Shown here in pieces: positions 1 to 8,932 of a stretch of DNA of 64,000 nucleotides. The notes under the pieces are model-generated. The model was not told where the DNA came from, did not search any database, and was given only the letters and a program-made list of their open reading frames with translations. How positions within the stretch are numbered: the stretch's first letter is position 1; each line of letters starts with the position of its first letter. The DNA is taken from positions 248,001-312,000 of the forward strand of contig JAJFGS010000013.1 of assembly GCA_021775995.1 (NCBI GenBank), given 5' to 3'. A program made the translations under genes and the position numbers. This DNA is from Alphaproteobacteria bacterium. Lineage in GTDB: Bacteria > Pseudomonadota > Alphaproteobacteria > Micavibrionales > Micavibrionaceae.

Positions 1-328
1 TCAAAAAGCTTGGCTGACATCTCGTCCGTCACATAATATTTCTCTTGGGTCAAAATATTTGGGGCAGATGGCTAGTCGGTATAATGGTAACTATGCTATG
101 GCAGCGGCGGCGTATAATGCGGGACCAGGTCGTGTTGATCGATGGATTAAACAATTGGGAGATCCACGCAAGGGGCAGGTTGATTTAATTGATTGGATTG
201 AACAAATCCCGATTTATGAAACCAGAAATTATGTGCAACGTGTCTTGGAAGGTGTTTATGTTTATCGAAACAGTCTGAAAGGAAAGCAACCTCCAGTAAA
301 CACACCTATACATGTTGCGACAAAATGA
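1..328 (+). CDS. Lytic murein transglycosylase (SLT family), C-terminal part
   Basis: The reading frame is open from the left edge, so only the last ~108 residues are present. The fragment holds the end of the SLT catalytic fold: a GSKYLGQM segment, then the family's AAAAYNAGPGRVDRW motif, and near the end ETRNYVQRVLEGVYVYR, typical of Slt-type soluble lytic transglycosylases. These periplasmic enzymes cleave the MurNAc-GlcNAc bond of peptidoglycan to give 1,6-anhydro ends. The catalytic glutamate lies upstream of the window. No terminator is obvious in the 132 bases before the next gene. Confidence 0.9.
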   Translation, partial: QKAWLTSRPSHNISLGSKYLGQMASRYNGNYAMAAAAYNAGPGRVDRWIKQLGDPRKGQVDLIDWIEQIPIYETRNYVQRVLEGVYVYRNSLKGKQPPVNTPIHVATK

Positions 329-460
329 TTTTTGCATTTTGCAAAGCAAGTAACGTCGCAAGTTGCAAAAGCGATTGAGGTTTTTCTTTTAAGTTATTGA
401 ATTTACGTTATTTTGATCTGGCATCAAAAGTGCAATATTATCCTATAGGGGTAGGGCATT

Positions 461-982
461 ATGATATTGTTTTATAGCGAACAACAGATTGTTGCGGATA
501 TATTTATAAACAATTTAAGTTGTTTTTTGGATGATCAAGTGATTGAACCTTTATCTTTGCAGGAAGATAAACAGGGTGTTCCTGCTGATCTGCTTGTTAT
601 CGACGGACGTAAAATTCACCCGCAACGATTAAATAAGATTGTTAGAACTTATTCTAATGCCCCTCTTATCTTAATTTCGAATAGAAAATTTAAATCCTTA
701 GATGCAGTGGCAATAGTAGAGGAGTCAACTTCGATGAGGAGTATTGCTGATATCTGTCGTTTAATTTTAAAAAAACCAATAGAACGCCAACAGACTGACT
801 TCAAACTAACTGAAGAAGTACTTTTAAAAAAATTGGCGGAAGGGGCTTCAAATAAAGAAATATCAAGAGATTCTGGTTTGGCCGATTCTACGGTTAAATA
901 TCATTTGCGCAATATTTACAGCAAAATGGGCGTAAAAAATAGAACGCAAGCCGCTATCAAGGCAGGTAAATTCATTCTATAA
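461..982 (+). CDS. LuxR-type response regulator with degenerate receiver-like N-terminus
   Basis: 173 residues. The C-terminal third (about residues 112-170) is a LuxR/FixJ helix-turn-helix, with the signature KLTEEVLLKKLAEG, SNKEIS, STVKYHLRNIYSKMGVKNRTQA. The first ~100 residues have the size of a receiver domain, but the usual acidic pocket and the phosphoacceptor Asp are not evident, so regulation may not depend on phosphorylation. It probably acts as a DNA-binding regulator; its targets are unknown. The gene ends 7 bases before the CCA-adding enzyme start, so the two may be co-transcribed. Confidence 0.8.
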   Translation: MILFYSEQQIVADIFINNLSCFLDDQVIEPLSLQEDKQGVPADLLVIDGRKIHPQRLNKIVRTYSNAPLILISNRKFKSLDAVAIVEESTSMRSIADICRLILKKPIERQQTDFKLTEEVLLKKLAEGASNKEISRDSGLADSTVKYHLRNIYSKMGVKNRTQAAIKAGKFIL

Positions 983-989
983 TGATGGA

Positions 990-2165
990 ATGAAGGTTGA
1001 ATTAACATTACCGCCGCCATTGTGGATGCAAGATGAAACAACGCAGATAATTATGCGGGTTTTGAATACAGAGAATGATGAACCGCAGACGTTGTTTGTT
1101 GGGGGTTGTGTACGTAATTGGATTTTGAATAAAGAGGTTCATGATATTGACCTAGCCACGAAATATACACCTGAAGTGGTTGTAGAGAAATTAAAACAAG
1201 CAGACATTAAGGTTATTCCAACAGGCATTGATCACGGCACGGTAACGGCAGTGCTGAATGGTAAACCCTTTGAGATCACAACACTTCGTCATGATGTTGC
1301 AACGGATGGACGACATGCCGAGGTTTGCTTTACGGATGATTGGCTCGAAGATGCTAAGCGGCGTGATTTTACAATGAACACGTTATTAGCTGATATTTCT
1401 GGAAATATTTATGATCTTTTGGGGCGGGGGATTGAAGATACAAAGGCGAGGCATGTTGTGTTTGTGGGTGATGCAGCAACACGTATTCGTGAGGACTATT
1501 TGCGCATATTAAGGTTCTTTCGGTTTCATGCGTTTTATGGGCACGGAGAAATGAATGAGGAGGCATTGAAAGCATGTCAATTAGCTGTCGACAAGATTTC
1601 TAGCTTATCGTTGGAGAGAGTAAGCAGTGAGTTTTTAAAAATTTTAGGCGTCGATCATGCCACAGAAATTTTAACAACTATGTTTGATAATAAAATATTA
1701 GAAGATTTATCTGCCAAAAATTACCAACCCAAAATTTTAGAAAAACTTTGTGCGGCACAGCTTGAGCATAATGCCATTAATGTTGAAACGCGTTTATTTG
1801 TTTTGGCAGGGAATAAAGCGAGTTTGTTTGATGATTATTTGCGACTGTCTCATGCGCAGAAAAAATTTATTATAAAATTAGAAATGGTTGCGGGGATAGA
1901 GTTTTATGAAGATGAGAAGGCATTGAAGAAGGCAATCTTCTATCATGGGAATGATTTGTTGCTGCAGGGGTATTTATTAAATATTGCGAAAGGTGAAGTT
2001 AAAGAAGATGCCAAAATGATTAAGGTTTTAAAAAATTGGCAAGCACCGAAATGCCCCATAAATGGTGAAACTTTAATGAAAGAGGGTTTTGTCACTGGCC
2101 CAGATTTGGGGATAGAATTAAAACGCCGTACCGAGGAGTGGTTGGAAATAGCTTTAGAGAATTAA
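990..2165 (+). CDS. cca: CCA tRNA nucleotidyltransferase (class II)
   Basis: 391 residues. Adds or repairs the 3'-terminal CCA of tRNAs using CTP and ATP. The N-terminal nucleotidyltransferase head has the GGCVRN loop (~38-43) followed by the metal-binding pair in HDIDLAT (D52, D54) and the RRDFTMN element. The residue after GGxVR is Asn where Asp is usual. A LRILRFFRFHAFYG segment marks the neck domain. Length and order match the alphaproteobacterial PcnB/Cca family, so a poly(A) polymerase cannot be fully excluded. The start at 990 is the first in-frame ATG after the regulator's stop. Confidence 0.88.
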   Translation: MKVELTLPPPLWMQDETTQIIMRVLNTENDEPQTLFVGGCVRNWILNKEVHDIDLATKYTPEVVVEKLKQADIKVIPTGIDHGTVTAVLNGKPFEITTLRHDVATDGRHAEVCFTDDWLEDAKRRDFTMNTLLADISGNIYDLLGRGIEDTKARHVVFVGDAATRIREDYLRILRFFRFHAFYGHGEMNEEALKACQLAVDKISSLSLERVSSEFLKILGVDHATEILTTMFDNKILEDLSAKNYQPKILEKLCAAQLEHNAINVETRLFVLAGNKASLFDDYLRLSHAQKKFIIKLEMVAGIEFYEDEKALKKAIFYHGNDLLLQGYLLNIAKGEVKEDAKMIKVLKNWQAPKCPINGETLMKEGFVTGPDLGIELKRRTEEWLEIALEN

Positions 2166-2168
2166 TAT

Positions 2169-2450
2169 TTAAAAGTTTTCTAATGTTCGCTTTATTCCTT
2201 GGTCTATAGGCTTAACAGTGATTAGTTGTAGGTTTGTTTTTGGTATATCAGTAAGTCCTTTAACCCATTCTTTATCAGGGCTAATATCAACATGAGCAGT
2301 TTTAGTACGGAACTCACTGAGAAGTTTTTGAAGGTCGCCATCTTTTTTTATTACAGCACACATCCATTGAGGGTTTAATTCTACGATTGTTCCAATATTA
2401 TTGAGCGCATATTGTGTTGCGCTTTTTTCGTCAGAAATTAGAACTGTCAT
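2169..2450 (-). CDS. Hypothetical protein, 93 aa
   Basis: A small soluble protein with no motif I recognise. The start is well supported: an AAGGAG sequence lies 8 bases before the ATG on the minus strand. No signal peptide or membrane segment. It converges on the end of cca (3 bases apart) and is separated from hemF, on the same strand, by 82 bases. Function unknown; the position between two conserved genes suggests accessory material. Confidence 0.65.
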   Translation of the reverse strand: MTVLISDEKSATQYALNNIGTIVELNPQWMCAVIKKDGDLQKLLSEFRTKTAHVDISPDKEWVKGLTDIPKTNLQLITVKPIDQGIKRTLENF

Positions 2451-2532
2451 TTTTAGTACTCCTTTTATTTTCCGTATAAATAGGGTTTTGTAGGTTGTTT
2501 GTCAATAAAAAGGATGAATTATCCCGAATAAA

Positions 2533-3420
2533 TTATGGCCATTTCACTTCAGGAGGTAAGGACATCAGGATGGCTTCGGTATTGCCGCCAGTTTTAAGAC
2601 CAAATTGCGTGCCACGGTCATAGAGGAGATTATATTCAACATAACGTCCGCGCTTGATGAGCTGGGCTTCACGCTGTTCTGCTGTCCATTCTTCATGCAT
2701 ATGTCTACGGACAAGCTGCGGGTAGATATCTAGGAAGGTTTTTCCGACATCTTGGGTGAAATTAAAGTCTTTTTGCCAGTCCCCTCCTTTATTAGAGGAG
2801 TCGAGATAATCATAGAAAATGCCGCCAATGCCGCGCGGTTCATCACGATGAGGTAAAAAGAAGTATTTATCACACCATTCTTTAAATTCAGGATAATAGC
2901 TGGGGTCATGTATATCACAGCAAGCTTTAAAGGCAGCATGGAAGTCTTTGGTATCTTGTGTATTTTCAATCATCGGAGTCAGGTCTGAACCGCCACCAAA
3001 CCAGCCTTTAGAGGTTACAATCATACGTGTATTCATATGAGCGGCGGGAACAAGGGGGGAGCACATATGTGCCACGAGTGAGATGCCAGAAGCCCAAAAT
3101 TCACCATCGCTTTCGGCAGCACCTGGGATTTTATCAGCAAATTCAGGCGCAAAGGTTCCGTGAACTTCGGAGATGTTCACGCCGACTTTTTCAAAAACAC
3201 GCCCTTTCATTAAAGAAATTTCACCACCACCTTGTAAGATAGAGCCACTATGATTGGGTTCAGCTTCATTTTCACGAGTCCAAGGTTTGCGCTCGAAAGT
3301 ACCTGCTGGTTTATTGTTATCTAGCTCAGTTTCAATTTTTTCAAATTCGGCGCAAATATCGTCTCGTAAGCTTTGAAACCATTGTGAGGCTTGTTTTTTT
3401 CTATTTTCCCAATCAGTCAT
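2533..3420 (-). CDS. hemF: Oxygen-dependent coproporphyrinogen III oxidase
   Basis: 295 residues, the normal HemF length. It oxidatively decarboxylates coproporphyrinogen III to protoporphyrinogen IX using O2, a step of haem synthesis in the cytoplasm. Family hallmarks run through the protein: GGGEISLMKGRVFEKVGVN, the SLVAHMCSP...AAHMNTR segment, WFGGGSDLTP, HRDEPRGIGGIFYDYLD and the C-terminal GRYVEYNLLYDRGTQFGLKTG. The start overlaps the stop of the upstream trmL by 4 bases (ATGA), so both are translated from one transcript. The oxygen-dependent enzyme fits the aerobic bc1 chain encoded next door. Confidence 0.97.
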   Translation of the reverse strand: MTDWENRKKQASQWFQSLRDDICAEFEKIETELDNNKPAGTFERKPWTRENEAEPNHSGSILQGGGEISLMKGRVFEKVGVNISEVHGTFAPEFADKIPGAAESDGEFWASGISLVAHMCSPLVPAAHMNTRMIVTSKGWFGGGSDLTPMIENTQDTKDFHAAFKACCDIHDPSYYPEFKEWCDKYFFLPHRDEPRGIGGIFYDYLDSSNKGGDWQKDFNFTQDVGKTFLDIYPQLVRRHMHEEWTAEQREAQLIKRGRYVEYNLLYDRGTQFGLKTGGNTEAILMSLPPEVKWP

Positions 3421-3860
3421 TTTGTCTGCCTTAAGGCCTCTCCTGTGATCATGGCGGTTGCATTGATAATGTTTAGTGAACGTGCCTCACCATGCATAGG
3501 TATTTTAATCCGACTTTCAATAGTTTGATGTATATCAAGTGGAACTCCTGCGCTTTCGCGCCCTGCGATTAAGATATCATTTTCTGAAAACTGGAAGTCT
3601 GTGTAAGGAGCAGATGCTTTGGTGGTCATGAGGACTAAGCGCCATTCTTGATATTCTTTTTGAAAGGATTCCCACGAATCATGGCGAACGATGGTGGCTT
3701 CTTCGAGGTAATCCATGCCTGATTGTTTGATTTTTTTGATATTCCAAGGAAATCCACAAGGTTCAATAATGTCCAATGTTATGCCAAGGCACGCGCAAAG
3801 CCTTATGGCGGCCCCAACATTTTGTGGGATATCTGGCTGAAATAGGGCAATATGTATCAT
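3417..3860 (-). CDS. trmL: tRNA (cytidine(34)-2'-O)-methyltransferase
   Basis: 147 residues, a SPOUT-class methyltransferase of the TrmL/YibK type that 2'-O-methylates the wobble nucleotide of certain leucine tRNAs. The start MIHIALFQPDIPQNVGAAIR, the GRESAGVP loop and the C-terminal SLNIINATAM knot segment are diagnostic. It is the first gene of a two-gene unit with hemF (4-base overlap). Nothing unusual in length or motifs. Confidence 0.93.
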   Translation of the reverse strand: MIHIALFQPDIPQNVGAAIRLCACLGITLDIIEPCGFPWNIKKIKQSGMDYLEEATIVRHDSWESFQKEYQEWRLVLMTTKASAPYTDFQFSENDILIAGRESAGVPLDIHQTIESRIKIPMHGEARSLNIINATAMITGEALRQTK

Positions 3861-3991
3861 CTTGTGGGCAAGGTAAGGTTTTTTTGTGTAAAAATCTAGA
3901 ATTCTTCGCTTGTCTTCGGTATTAATATGGTGGTGTTTCCCTGTTCTGGAATTTCTTTTCAGGATTTAATGCAAGATAGCGGTAAGAATAC

Positions 3992-4564
3992 ATGAGTGCA
4001 GATACAACAGTAGATAATTCAGCAACGGACGATAATCATGGTGATGGCGAAACACGTCGTGACTTTCTTTATTTAACAGCAGCAGCGTTTGGCGCAGTAG
4101 GGGCAGCATCTTTTGCTTGGCCTCTCGTTGATCAAATGAACCCAGCGGCGGATACCTTGGCACTGTCATCAACGGAAGTAGATTTAAGCCCGATTGAAGA
4201 AGGTCAGGCTATTACAGTTGTTTGGCGTGGTAAGCCAGTTTTTATTCGCCATCGTACAGCCAAAGAAATTGAAGAGGCGCAGGCTGTTGATGTTGCTGAT
4301 CTTCGTGACCCCGAAACTGATGGAGATCGTGTCCATGAAGGTCAGGAAAAATGGTTGGTTATGGTGGGTATTTGTACACATCTAGGTTGTGTTCCTTTGG
4401 GTCAAAAAAATACTGATGTTAAGGGAGAATATGACGGTTGGTTCTGTCCTTGTCATGGATCACATTATGATAGTTCTGGTCGTATTCGAAAAGGCCCAGC
4501 ACCAAAAAATCTAGGTGTTCCAGAGTATAGTTTTGTAACAGATACAACGATCAAGATTGGGTAG
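3992..4564 (+). CDS. petA: Ubiquinol-cytochrome c reductase, Rieske iron-sulfur subunit
   Basis: 190 residues. Carries the 2Fe-2S cluster of the bc1 complex and passes electrons from ubiquinol to cytochrome c1. Residues 22-23 are the twin arginines of a Tat signal (ETRRDFLYL) that stays as the membrane anchor. Cluster ligands are C128/H130 in CTHLGC and C152/H155 in CPCHGSH, with C133 and C154 forming the stabilising disulfide. The KGPAPKNL stretch follows as expected. First gene of petABC, 10 bases before cytochrome b. The 131 bases between trmL and petA form the divergent promoter region. Confidence 0.97.
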   Translation: MSADTTVDNSATDDNHGDGETRRDFLYLTAAAFGAVGAASFAWPLVDQMNPAADTLALSSTEVDLSPIEEGQAITVVWRGKPVFIRHRTAKEIEEAQAVDVADLRDPETDGDRVHEGQEKWLVMVGICTHLGCVPLGQKNTDVKGEYDGWFCPCHGSHYDSSGRIRKGPAPKNLGVPEYSFVTDTTIKIG

Positions 4565-4574
4565 GGCGTAAATA

Positions 4575-5846
4575 ATGAGCAGTGGAAATAGAGAAAAATT
4601 GAATAATCCAATGATGGAATGGGTTGATTCCCGCCTTCCTATATTCAGTTTGTTACAAAAAGAATATGGTGTTTTCCCAACACCAAAAAATTTCAATTAT
4701 CTTTGGAATTTTGGTGCTATTGCAATGGTGATGTTGGTGATGATGATTGTCACAGGTATTGTTTTGGCAATGAGTTATGCAACAACAACGGCGGAGGCAT
4801 TTAATAGTGTCGAACGTATTATGCGTGACGTTAACCATGGTTGGATGTTGCGTTATATTCATGCTAATGGGTCATCGTTTTTCTTTATCGCAGTTTACAT
4901 TCATATCTTTCGTGGAATGTATTACGGCTCCTATAAACAACCGCGTGAGTTGCTTTGGATATTAGGCGTTCTTATTTTCCTATTGATGATGGCGACAGCT
5001 TTTATGGGGTATGTGCTTCCTTGGGGGCAAATGAGCTTTTGGGGTGCAACGGTTATTACTAATTTGTTCTCTGCCATTCCTTTGGTGGGTGACAGCATTG
5101 TAACATTGCTATGGGGCGGGTTTTCAATTGATAACCCAACGCTAAATCGTTTCTTTTCACTACATTACTTGTTTCCATTTTTGATTGTAGCTGTTGTGTT
5201 TCTTCATGTTTGGGCGCTTCACGTGACTGGATCAAATAACCCATTGGGTATTGAGCCAAAAGGCAAGCAAGATACATTGCCGTTCCATCCTTATTACACA
5301 ATGAAAGATTCATTTGGTGTTGTGGTTTTTCTTGTAATCTTTGCAGGGTTCACATTCTTTGCGCCAAATTATTTAGGGCACCCAGATAATTACATTCCTG
5401 CTGATCCATTGGTAACGCCAACACATATTGTTCCTGAATGGTATTTTTTACCGTTCTACGCCATTTTACGGGCGATTACATTTGATATCGGTATTCCATT
5501 GACGAGCATCGTTTTTATTCCTGCAAAATTGGGTGGCGTTTTGATGATGTTTGGTTCTATTGCCATGCTGTTTATTTTACCATTTTTAGATAAGCATCCT
5601 GTGCGGAGTGCGTGTTTTCGTCCTTGGTATAAAATGGCGTTAATCATATTTGTGGTTGATGTGTTTATCTTGGGGATTTGCGGTGGTAAACCAGCAGAAG
5701 GTTTGTGGGTTCCATTGGCACAATTCTGTACGGCATATTATTTTGCATTCTTTTTGGTGATTATTCCTTTCTTGAATAAAAAAGAACCTGTGTTGGCTTT
5801 ACCCAATAGCATCAACGAAGCTGTTCTAAATAAGAAGGTAGCTTAA
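4575..5846 (+). CDS. petB: Ubiquinol-cytochrome c reductase, cytochrome b subunit
   Basis: 423 residues, an integral membrane protein with eight expected helices. It binds two haems b and forms the quinol-oxidising (Qo) and quinone-reducing (Qi) sites. Seen: haem-ligand helices [15 protein letters not shown] and [23 protein letters not shown], and the Qo-site motif [15 protein letters not shown]. The C-terminus continues through the final helices ([15 protein letters not shown]). Only 2 bases separate it from cytochrome c1. Confidence 0.98.
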   Translation: MSSGNREKLNNPMMEWVDSRLPIFSLLQKEYGVFPTPKNFNYLWNFGAIAMVMLVMMIVTGIVLAMSYATTTAEAFNSVERIMRDVNHGWMLRYIHANGSSFFFIAVYIHIFRGMYYGSYKQPRELLWILGVLIFLLMMATAFMGYVLPWGQMSFWGATVITNLFSAIPLVGDSIVTLLWGGFSIDNPTLNRFFSLHYLFPFLIVAVVFLHVWALHVTGSNNPLGIEPKGKQDTLPFHPYYTMKDSFGVVVFLVIFAGFTFFAPNYLGHPDNYIPADPLVTPTHIVPEWYFLPFYAILRAITFDIGIPLTSIVFIPAKLGGVLMMFGSIAMLFILPFLDKHPVRSACFRPWYKMALIIFVVDVFILGICGGKPAEGLWVPLAQFCTAYYFAFFLVIIPFLNKKEPVLALPNSINEAVLNKKVA

Positions 5847-5848
5847 AA

Positions 5849-6625
5849 ATGAAAAGATTAAGTATGATAAAAATTACTCTATCCTTTATGGTTTTGGTTT
5901 TAGCGTTTGCACCGCAAGCGCAGGCAAGTGAAGGTTCACATGATTTAGAAGAACAACATTGGAGTTTCAGTGGCCCTTTTGGAACGTTTGATCGTGGTGC
6001 GTTGCAACGTGGTTTTCAAGTTTACACGCAAGTTTGTGCGGCATGTCATTCTCTGAAATATTTATCTTATCGTAATTTGAGCGATCTTGGTTATGACGAA
6101 AGTCAGATCAAAGCGATTGCCGCAGAGAATACGGCTATGGATGGCCCAAATGATGAGGGTGAAATGTTTGAACGCCCAATGCGCCCAAGTGATGCGTTTA
6201 AAAGTCCTTATAGTAATGATCAAGAGGCACGTTATGCGAATAATGGCGCTTTGCCACCAGACCTTTCTTTGATTGCGAAAGCACGTGCTGGTGGTGCAGA
6301 TTACATCTATGGGATTTTGACTGGCTATGAAGAGCCACCAGAAGGCGTTGTCCTCGGTAATGGTCAGCATTGGAATAAGGTCATGCCTGGTAATAAAATT
6401 GCAATGGCGGCGCCTTTATCTGATGACATTGTTGGTTACTCTGATGAAAGCCCCACAACAAAAGAACAATATTCTAGAGATGTGGCTCAGTTCTTAACGT
6501 GGGCGGCAGAACCAAAAATGGAAATCCGTAAACGCACGGGAATTAAAGTGATTCTGTTCCTTCTTGTTTTTGCAGGCATTATGTATGCCGTTAAGCGCAA
6601 AATTTGGGTAGGCGTGAAGCATTAG
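5849..6625 (+). CDS. petC: Ubiquinol-cytochrome c reductase, cytochrome c1
   Basis: 258 residues. A Sec signal peptide (about residues 1-26, ending AQA) precedes a periplasmic domain with the covalent haem site CAACH (C63, C66, H67). The likely axial Met lies in the VMPGNKIAM segment. A single C-terminal helix (VILFLLVFAGIMYAV) anchors it, followed by a basic tail. It hands electrons from the Rieske centre to a soluble or membrane cytochrome c. Last gene of the bc1 operon. Confidence 0.96.
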   Translation: MKRLSMIKITLSFMVLVLAFAPQAQASEGSHDLEEQHWSFSGPFGTFDRGALQRGFQVYTQVCAACHSLKYLSYRNLSDLGYDESQIKAIAAENTAMDGPNDEGEMFERPMRPSDAFKSPYSNDQEARYANNGALPPDLSLIAKARAGGADYIYGILTGYEEPPEGVVLGNGQHWNKVMPGNKIAMAAPLSDDIVGYSDESPTTKEQYSRDVAQFLTWAAEPKMEIRKRTGIKVILFLLVFAGIMYAVKRKIWVGVKH

Positions 6626-6653
6626 GCTATATCGGCTTAATATCATTACTTTC

Positions 6654-6683
6654 CCCTGATTCTAAACTTTGATAGAATCAGGG
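6654..6683 (+). promoter_or_regulatory. 11-bp perfect hairpin covering the translation start region of the DUF924 gene
   Basis: The arms CCCTGATTCTA (6654-6664) and TAGAATCAGGG (6673-6683) pair perfectly around an 8-base loop, and the hairpin ends 2 bases before the ATG at 6686. The only Shine-Dalgarno-like bases (AGGG) lie inside the 3' arm. No T-run follows, so it is not a standard terminator. It could reduce translation of the DUF924 protein or protect the 3' end of the petABC transcript. The role is inference. Confidence 0.55.
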
Positions 6684-6685
6684 CT

Positions 6686-7237
6686 ATGAAGGATTTACAA
6701 AAAGACATATTGGATTTTTGGTTTGCCGAAACCCAACCTATACAATGGTTTCAGGTCAGTGATGAGTTTGATCAAATTGTAAAGGAGCGTTTTGAAGATG
6801 CCTATGAAGCCGCTGCACGTGGAGAGTATGACGACTGGCAGAATAGTGCAGATGGTGCATTGTCTTTATGTATATTGTTGGATCAGATGCCGCGTAATAT
6901 GTTTCGCGGGACGTCGAAAGCCTTCGCGACTGATAAAAAAGCGTTAATTATCACTAAATATGCTGTTTCTAAAGGGTTAGATCAGGTGCATCCAGCGCAA
7001 AAACGTCGTTTTATTTATTTGCCTTTTGAACATAGTGAGAATTTAAATGATCAGCGTCGTAGCGTTGAGCTATTCGAAAAAACTAAAGATGACGACCAGT
7101 TGGGGTATGATTATGCGATCCGTCATTTAAAGATTATCGAAGATTTTGGACGTTTTCCGCATAGAAACAAGGTTTTGGAGCGGGATAACACGCCTGAAGA
7201 GGAAGAGTATCTTGCGCAAGAAGGTGCAGGGTTTTAA
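6686..7237 (+). CDS. DUF924 family protein
   Basis: 183 residues matching DUF924, a helical (TPR-like) family: ILDFWFAE near the start, FEDAYEAAARGEYDDW, LCILLDQMPRNMFRGTSKAFATD, and a C-terminal HRNKVLERDNTPEEEEYL. Cytoplasmic, molecular function not established. Translation may be limited by the hairpin immediately upstream (6654-6683). It sits between the bc1 operon and the Na/Pi transporter with no evident functional tie. Confidence 0.9.
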   Translation: MKDLQKDILDFWFAETQPIQWFQVSDEFDQIVKERFEDAYEAAARGEYDDWQNSADGALSLCILLDQMPRNMFRGTSKAFATDKKALIITKYAVSKGLDQVHPAQKRRFIYLPFEHSENLNDQRRSVELFEKTKDDDQLGYDYAIRHLKIIEDFGRFPHRNKVLERDNTPEEEEYLAQEGAGF

Positions 7238-7279
7238 ACTAACCAATAGTTTTTCATTTCCTTTGTTAGGAGAATTCTT

Positions 7280-8932
7280 ATTACCCCGACCCTTATTTTA
7301 CTCAATATTATTGCTGGTGTCTGTCTTCTGCTTTGGGGGGTAGGGCTGGTGCGTTTAGGGGTTACGCACGGTTTTGGTGCTGAATTACGGCGCGGGCTCG
7401 CAGTGGGGGCAAAAAGCCGCATTCTGTCTTTCTTTTCAGGTATGGGAATAACCGCATTGCTTCAAAGCTCTACTGCAACGGTTTTAATTGTAGCGGCCTT
7501 TGTTGGGCAGGGAATGATAAATTCTGCAACGGGCTTGGCAATGGTTTTGGGTGCTGATGTTGGCACAACTTTGGTGGCGCAATTATTCTCGTTAGATTTA
7601 AGTTTTTTAGTACCTTTCTTGATGGTTGTGGGGTACATCACCTTTTCGATGAAGAGGTCGTCGGGACGATTTAAAAATGTAGGGCGGGTATTAATTGGAG
7701 CTGCTTTAATGCTATTCGCCTTAATGTGGATCAAGGATTCAGCACAACCTTTAAAAGAGTCTGAAATATTGTCTACTGTTTTGGCGGCTCTTAATTCAGA
7801 TAAGATTTTTGGAATATTAATTGCGGTTTTGCTAACTTGGTTGGCTCATTCCTCTTTGGCAATTGTTTTGCTTCTTATGTCCTTTGTAGCGAGCGGTATT
7901 CTTCCTTTGGAGCTAGGGATTTATATGGTACTCGGCGCAAATTTAGGCGGCACGATACCACCAGTTTTAGCAACCTTGAAAGATCATCCAGAGGCACGTC
8001 GTGTGCCAGTTGGTAACTTTATTATTCGCCTTATTGGTGTTATCGCAGTGTTTTATTTTGTGCCGTATATTAAACCATATTTGGATGTATTGGGTGGTGA
8101 TGAAACGCGTAAAATTGTTAATTTTCACACGTTGTTTAATGTTTCACTAGCTCTTGTCTTCTTACCATTTACTGGCACAATTATTAAAGTATGTAAGTCT
8201 ATTATTCCTGATAAAGTTGAAAAAGACGATCCATCTAAGGCGCGCTATTTAGACCATAAAGATTTAGTAACCCCATCGGTTGCGCTGGCGGCGGCAACAC
8301 GTGAAACTTTGCGTATGGCTGATATGGTTCAGCAAATGTTGGACGATACTATTACCGTTTTTAAGACTAATGATGCAGCGTTGCTCAACAAAGTGCGTGA
8401 ACAAGATGATGTTATTGACCGTATTTATGAACAAATAAAAATTTATATGGCCAAACTTAGTCAAGAATTTATGGATGAAAAAGAAGCGCAGAGATATGTT
8501 CAAGTCCTAACTTTTTCAACAAATTTAGAACATGCAGGTGACGTGGTTGATAAGAATTTAATGCCATTGGCACTCAAGAAAATAAAACGTGGAATCGATT
8601 TTTCAGATGAGGGGATGAGGGAAATTTCCCATATTCATTTTCTTGTGATGGAAAGTGTTCAATTGGCGCAATCAGTTTTTGTCTCAAACGATACTGAAAT
8701 GGCAAAAAAATTATTGCAAGATAAGCGTGATATTCGTGAAGCAGAATTGCTAGGGATGTCGACTCATATTGAGCGTCTTAGCGATGGCGTACCAGAAACA
8801 ATCGCAACGAGTAGTCTGCATGTCGATATTATTCGCGATTATCGCCGTATTAATAGTTATATGTGTACTGTAGCTTATCCATTATTAGATGAGGCGGATA
8901 GGTATGAGTCTTATCAGAAGGAGGTCAGATAA
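7280..8932 (+). CDS. Na+/phosphate cotransporter family protein with PhoU-like domain (probable ATT start)
   Basis: About 550 residues if begun at 7280. Two Na_Pi_cotrans repeats carry LLQSSTATV and WLAHSSLAIVLL. The C-terminal ~200 residues form a helical PhoU-like domain (ATRETLRMADMVQQMLDD...). It probably moves phosphate or a related anion across the inner membrane. The frame has no ATG, GTG or TTG between the stop at 7247 and a GTG at 7349, but the first helix (TPTLILLNIIAGVCLLLWG) lies upstream of that GTG. AGGAG at 7268-7272 sits 7 bases before the ATT at 7280, the likeliest initiator. The stop overlaps the next start (TAATG). Confidence 0.85.
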   Translation: MTPTLILLNIIAGVCLLLWGVGLVRLGVTHGFGAELRRGLAVGAKSRILSFFSGMGITALLQSSTATVLIVAAFVGQGMINSATGLAMVLGADVGTTLVAQLFSLDLSFLVPFLMVVGYITFSMKRSSGRFKNVGRVLIGAALMLFALMWIKDSAQPLKESEILSTVLAALNSDKIFGILIAVLLTWLAHSSLAIVLLLMSFVASGILPLELGIYMVLGANLGGTIPPVLATLKDHPEARRVPVGNFIIRLIGVIAVFYFVPYIKPYLDVLGGDETRKIVNFHTLFNVSLALVFLPFTGTIIKVCKSIIPDKVEKDDPSKARYLDHKDLVTPSVALAAATRETLRMADMVQQMLDDTITVFKTNDAALLNKVREQDDVIDRIYEQIKIYMAKLSQEFMDEKEAQRYVQVLTFSTNLEHAGDVVDKNLMPLALKKIKRGIDFSDEGMREISHIHFLVMESVQLAQSVFVSNDTEMAKKLLQDKRDIREAELLGMSTHIERLSDGVPETIATSSLHVDIIRDYRRINSYMCTVAYPLLDEADRYESYQKEVR

